Positions 61,283 to 64,000 of a stretch of 64,000 bases of DNA are shown piece by piece. A program made the translations under genes and the position numbers. Under the pieces are notes generated by a model that saw only the letters and a list, made by a program, of their open reading frames with translations, had not been told where the DNA came from and ran no database searches. Within the stretch, counting starts at the first letter, position 1. Every line of letters begins with the position of its first letter. This stretch comes from Bauldia sp. (GTDB taxonomy: Bacteria; Pseudomonadota; Alphaproteobacteria; Rhizobiales; Kaistiaceae): positions 232,926-296,925 of the forward strand of contig JANQRX010000012.1 in the NCBI GenBank assembly GCA_028284325.1, read 5' to 3'.

Positions 61283-64000
61283 ATGGAAGATACCGATGAT
61301 TCCGACAGGCAGTTTTGGTCGTCTTTCAGGACTTTGCGCGAGGCCGTTTCGGAAACCCCGGAAGGCCAGGGCGGTGTTAGCGCGATAAGTGGCTTTGCGT
61401 TCCAGTTTCTTGTTTCGCTTGAGGAGATGGTTGCGAACGCCGAAGAGGCGGACAGGGTGCGGCTTTTTCTGGAATCCCTTTCTGACCTAACCGTTAGCCG
61501 AGGCGAGCACATAGAAGTAACGCAGTTAAAGCTCACCCTCTCTTCATCGGCCACAGGCAAGGGAATCGAGGATTTATGGCGCGTACATCAAAAAGCATCG
61601 ATCCGCACGCCGGAACTGGTTCCTAGGCTGAGCTACAGGCTACTTGGCAATAAGACCGCAACGAAATCAAGCATGAGATCTGTCGAGAAACGACTCAAGA
61701 CATGGAAACCGTCGGGCACGTTCGACCAAGAACAGCTTGACGAGTTCCGCGACAAACTATCTGCCGGGATCAACTCAGATCCGCGGCTCAACCTCGCAAC
61801 GAGCTTGGTCAATCTGTTCGCCATCGCGGACCCGTTTGCACGAATCGACAAATGGATCGGAATGTTGCTGGGTGTCGATTCGCATGCCCAGCTCACAACG
61901 CAGGCCAATGCGATCGCTGCCGACCTCGAGGCGCTTGCGGCGCACAAACGCGAAGTCGATGCGAGGTTCAGGCTGTGGTCGGCGAGTGACCGTCCGCCGG
62001 AAGACGCGCTGCGGGAAACCGACCGGAAGAAATGGGTTCTGACCGGTCAGGCACCGGGCCGGAACGACCTACGCGAAGGTCGCTTTGCGCCGCGCCGGGT
62101 GTATTCGGAAATCGCCGGGAAGGCGGAAGAGTGGCTCGGTTCCTGCGCGGACGCTCCCCGCGAACAGATATCAGCTTTCTGGATTGCGGGTCGATCCGGA
62201 TCAGGCAAGAGCGTGGCCTTGCTCCATCTTCTTTCAGCGCTCCATAAGGCCGTCCCCGACCGGGTAATCGTCTGGCTGGGCGACAATTCGCGCCGGATCG
62301 GTGAGGCCGTTCGATGGTGTCGTCCCTTCTTGCGCGAAGGTCACCAAGTGATCATCGCCGCCGACGATCCGTTCACGTCGGCCAAACAGGCTGAGGTTGT
62401 GGCCGCACTGGAACTCGCAAGGGCGGAAATCGAGGCACTTGGTGAACTCGATACTGATACGCCGCAGCCGGTACTGATTCTGTGCGGTCCGACCGAGCAA
62501 GCAGAAGCCTTCACATACGAATTGTCCGACTACGTCGAGACGCTGCCCTTTCCCTTCCCGCATGAAACACGCGAAGACATCGAGGATCTTCGCGTGTGGT
62601 ACCTGCGGCGGACCGGAGCAACCAGTCTGCCCTTAAAAGAGACCAAAGACGTCCTGATCGTCCAGCTTTTCTTTGAATGGGCAACCGGTGAGAAGCTTGG
62701 AAGTTTCTCTAGGCGGCTTGAAGAACGCCTGAGGGACTTTGCCCCGGATGTCAAACCAGGCCTGCTTGAAATCGTCGCAAAGATTCTTGCCGTGAACCGC
62801 CTCTACGCGTTGTACCCCGCCGCCGCGATAGACGCCGAATTGGCGCAATCGCCGGAAATCGAAGCGGGGTTCAGGCAAGTGGCCCTGGCGGATGGACATT
62901 TCAGCCTAGACACCGGAATGGGCGGGTACCGATTGACCCACCCGCACCTAGCCGACGCAATCTACCGAACGTGGTTCGACAAGCCGCGCGACGCCGGATA
63001 TCGCAAGGCGCATCTGCGCGAGGCGTTCAAGGCGGCACTAGAGTATGGGAACGGTCCTTCGCAGAGGTTTGCGCCACTCTGGGCGATCTCCCGGCTGGCC
63101 TCACCCCGTGCAAGCGACAATCCGGACTCCCTTCGCATCGAGTTGATCCGTGAAGACCTCAAACAAGTGCTGCCAGAGATATTCGCAACCCATTTCAGCG
63201 CTACAACCGAGCCGCTGGTTGCGCTGCCGGTCTGGGCCGGACTTGACACGTATTTCGAGCTTGGCCTGGCGCCTTCCCCGGTAGAAAAACTTATCGTCGC
63301 CGCGGAGTACGCGCCAGCAGATTCCCCTGGATTGCGCCTGACATGCCACATCCTGATCGGGGTCGCTGGCGAACGGAGCGCGACCCGTGACACCGTGCAT
63401 AAGATCCTGCTGGACTATGGCGACTGGCACGAATGGCCCGAAGTCATGCTGAGCTACGTCAAACGCTATGGCTTGGACGCTTTACTGCCCCAATTGAAGG
63501 CCTTAGCGCGCGACGATCCGAGCCGCGCCCGCGTGCTAGTCCTCGCGATTGTCTGGGGGGCCGTGCCTGGGGAAGACAGTGACGGACAGGCGATCCTGCG
63601 GAACTGGTTTCAGCCGGATGCCCCCTATCTCCAGTATCAGGCCGGAGTGCTTTCGAACGTCATCGAACGCTGGGGCTGCGACAACTGGATCCGCGAAGTC
63701 GCAATCAGGTTCTTGACAGTGTTCCCCTTGCACCGGTCGTGGTCACATCTGTGGGAGAAGCTGCCGACCGAAGCATCGGACCAGGCACGCGAGGTGGATA
63801 CCCTAGGCCGAGAGTGGTTGGCCGATCGCGATCCGGGAAAATCAAATTATGACAGGGTGTGGCAAGCTCTATGGGCGAACGCGCAGGGCGACGAAGTCCT
63901 GCGCAAGATCGCGCTCGACTGGTTGGAGGCTCAGCCGGAGCACGCGTCCTGGAGCTATGTCTGGCAAGATGTTTGGGGAACCAAGCCCGAAGCTGATGTA
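61283..64000 (+). CDS. Large STAND-like NTPase with putative nuclease domain and Trp-rich repeats, 3' end cut
   Basis: Open from ATG 61283 to the window end (906 residues, no stop). The N-terminal 120 residues resemble DUF4297/Cap4-type nuclease domains: GFAFQFLVSLEEM, acidic E64 and D68 (LESLSDLTV), and Q-x-K at 81-83 (VTQLKLT). The NTPase domain has a P-loop GRSGSGKS at 303-310 and a Walker B-like VIIAADD at 356-362. Residues 590-790 look alpha-helical. From about 804 three 35-residue Trp-rich repeats run to the cut end (FLTVFPLHRSWSHLWE; EWLADRDPGKSNYDRVWQ; DWLEAQPEHASWSYVWQ). The nuclease-STAND-repeat order is that of Avs antiviral proteins. GC is lower than in core genes (52-62% in lines counted). 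Domain calls are from motif reading and uncertain in detail. Confidence 0.75.
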   Translation, partial: MEDTDDSDRQFWSSFRTLREAVSETPEGQGGVSAISGFAFQFLVSLEEMVANAEEADRVRLFLESLSDLTVSRGEHIEVTQLKLTLSSSATGKGIEDLWRVHQKASIRTPELVPRLSYRLLGNKTATKSSMRSVEKRLKTWKPSGTFDQEQLDEFRDKLSAGINSDPRLNLATSLVNLFAIADPFARIDKWIGMLLGVDSHAQLTTQANAIAADLEALAAHKREVDARFRLWSASDRPPEDALRETDRKKWVLTGQAPGRNDLREGRFAPRRVYSEIAGKAEEWLGSCADAPREQISAFWIAGRSGSGKSVALLHLLSALHKAVPDRVIVWLGDNSRRIGEAVRWCRPFLREGHQVIIAADDPFTSAKQAEVVAALELARAEIEALGELDTDTPQPVLILCGPTEQAEAFTYELSDYVETLPFPFPHETREDIEDLRVWYLRRTGATSLPLKETKDVLIVQLFFEWATGEKLGSFSRRLEERLRDFAPDVKPGLLEIVAKILAVNRLYALYPAAAIDAELAQSPEIEAGFRQVALADGHFSLDTGMGGYRLTHPHLADAIYRTWFDKPRDAGYRKAHLREAFKAALEYGNGPSQRFAPLWAISRLASPRASDNPDSLRIELIREDLKQVLPEIFATHFSATTEPLVALPVWAGLDTYFELGLAPSPVEKLIVAAEYAPADSPGLRLTCHILIGVAGERSATRDTVHKILLDYGDWHEWPEVMLSYVKRYGLDALLPQLKALARDDPSRARVLVLAIVWGAVPGEDSDGQAILRNWFQPDAPYLQYQAGVLSNVIERWGCDNWIREVAIRFLTVFPLHRSWSHLWEKLPTEASDQAREVDTLGREWLADRDPGKSNYDRVWQALWANAQGDEVLRKIALDWLEAQPEHASWSYVWQDVWGTKPEADV

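Overview
This window is high-GC DNA (roughly 65-70% in the core genes), densely packed with short operons and ATGA/GTGA start-stop overlaps. Its gene content is typical of an alphaproteobacterium: ccoNOQPG, a FixL/FixJ/FixK oxygen-sensing set, IalB, HspQ, SdhE, PuuD and XdhABC. The genus cannot be determined from the sequence alone. The metabolism suggested is respiratory, with adaptation to low oxygen.

Layout. 1-4.4 kb: cbb3 cytochrome oxidase operon ccoNOQPG on the minus strand (ccoG runs off the left edge) behind an Fnr/FixK-type promoter. 4.4-7.3 kb: a GT11 glycosyltransferase, moaA and ccdA. 7.3-7.7 kb: a small HicBA-like toxin-antitoxin pair. 7.9-18 kb: housekeeping genes glmU, glmS, a DUF502 membrane protein, recG, sdhE and mfd, followed by three REP-like repeats. 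18.3-25.1 kb: a DsbA/FrnE-like oxidoreductase, a YejA-type solute-binding protein, IalB, HspQ, an AEC transporter, a UbiH-family hydroxylase and a split YeeE/YedE sulfur transporter.

25.3-39.1 kb is a purine/urate catabolism block: uraH-xdhA-xdhB-xdhC, a BMP-type nucleoside ABC importer (ATPase, two permeases, binding protein), puuD, uraD, an M20 hydrolase and an SMP-30 lactonase. It accounts for import of a purine and the steps hypoxanthine/xanthine -> urate -> 5-hydroxyisourate -> OHCU -> allantoin. No classical allantoinase is present here, and the M20 enzyme is a candidate for a later step.

39.3-43.6 kb: a MacB/FtsX/HlyD-type ABC system. 43.6-46.8 kb: the fixK, fixL, fixJ regulators plus an orphan receiver. 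Fnr/FixK-like boxes lie at ccoN, between fixK and fixL, and upstream of the ABC operon. 46.9-53.7 kb: a DUF2807 protein, an AT-richer YdeI-like gene and an oppABCDF peptide importer. 53.9-57.8 kb: an orphan Flp pilin, the copper chaperones SCO1 and PCuAC (oxidase CuA/CuB delivery, matching the cbb3 theme) and a PAS-PAS-GGDEF-EAL protein.

57.8-64 kb is an accessory region: a VOC protein with a divergent tandem-HxlR regulator, a secreted alpha/beta hydrolase, a canonical hicAB pair with a near-consensus promoter, a gene-free 0.57 kb stretch, and a large open-ended gene. That gene's 906 visible residues combine a putative DUF4297/Cap4-like nuclease domain, a STAND-like P-loop NTPase and a C-terminal Trp-rich 35-residue repeat array. 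It is the best candidate in the window for an undescribed (Avs-like) defence system.
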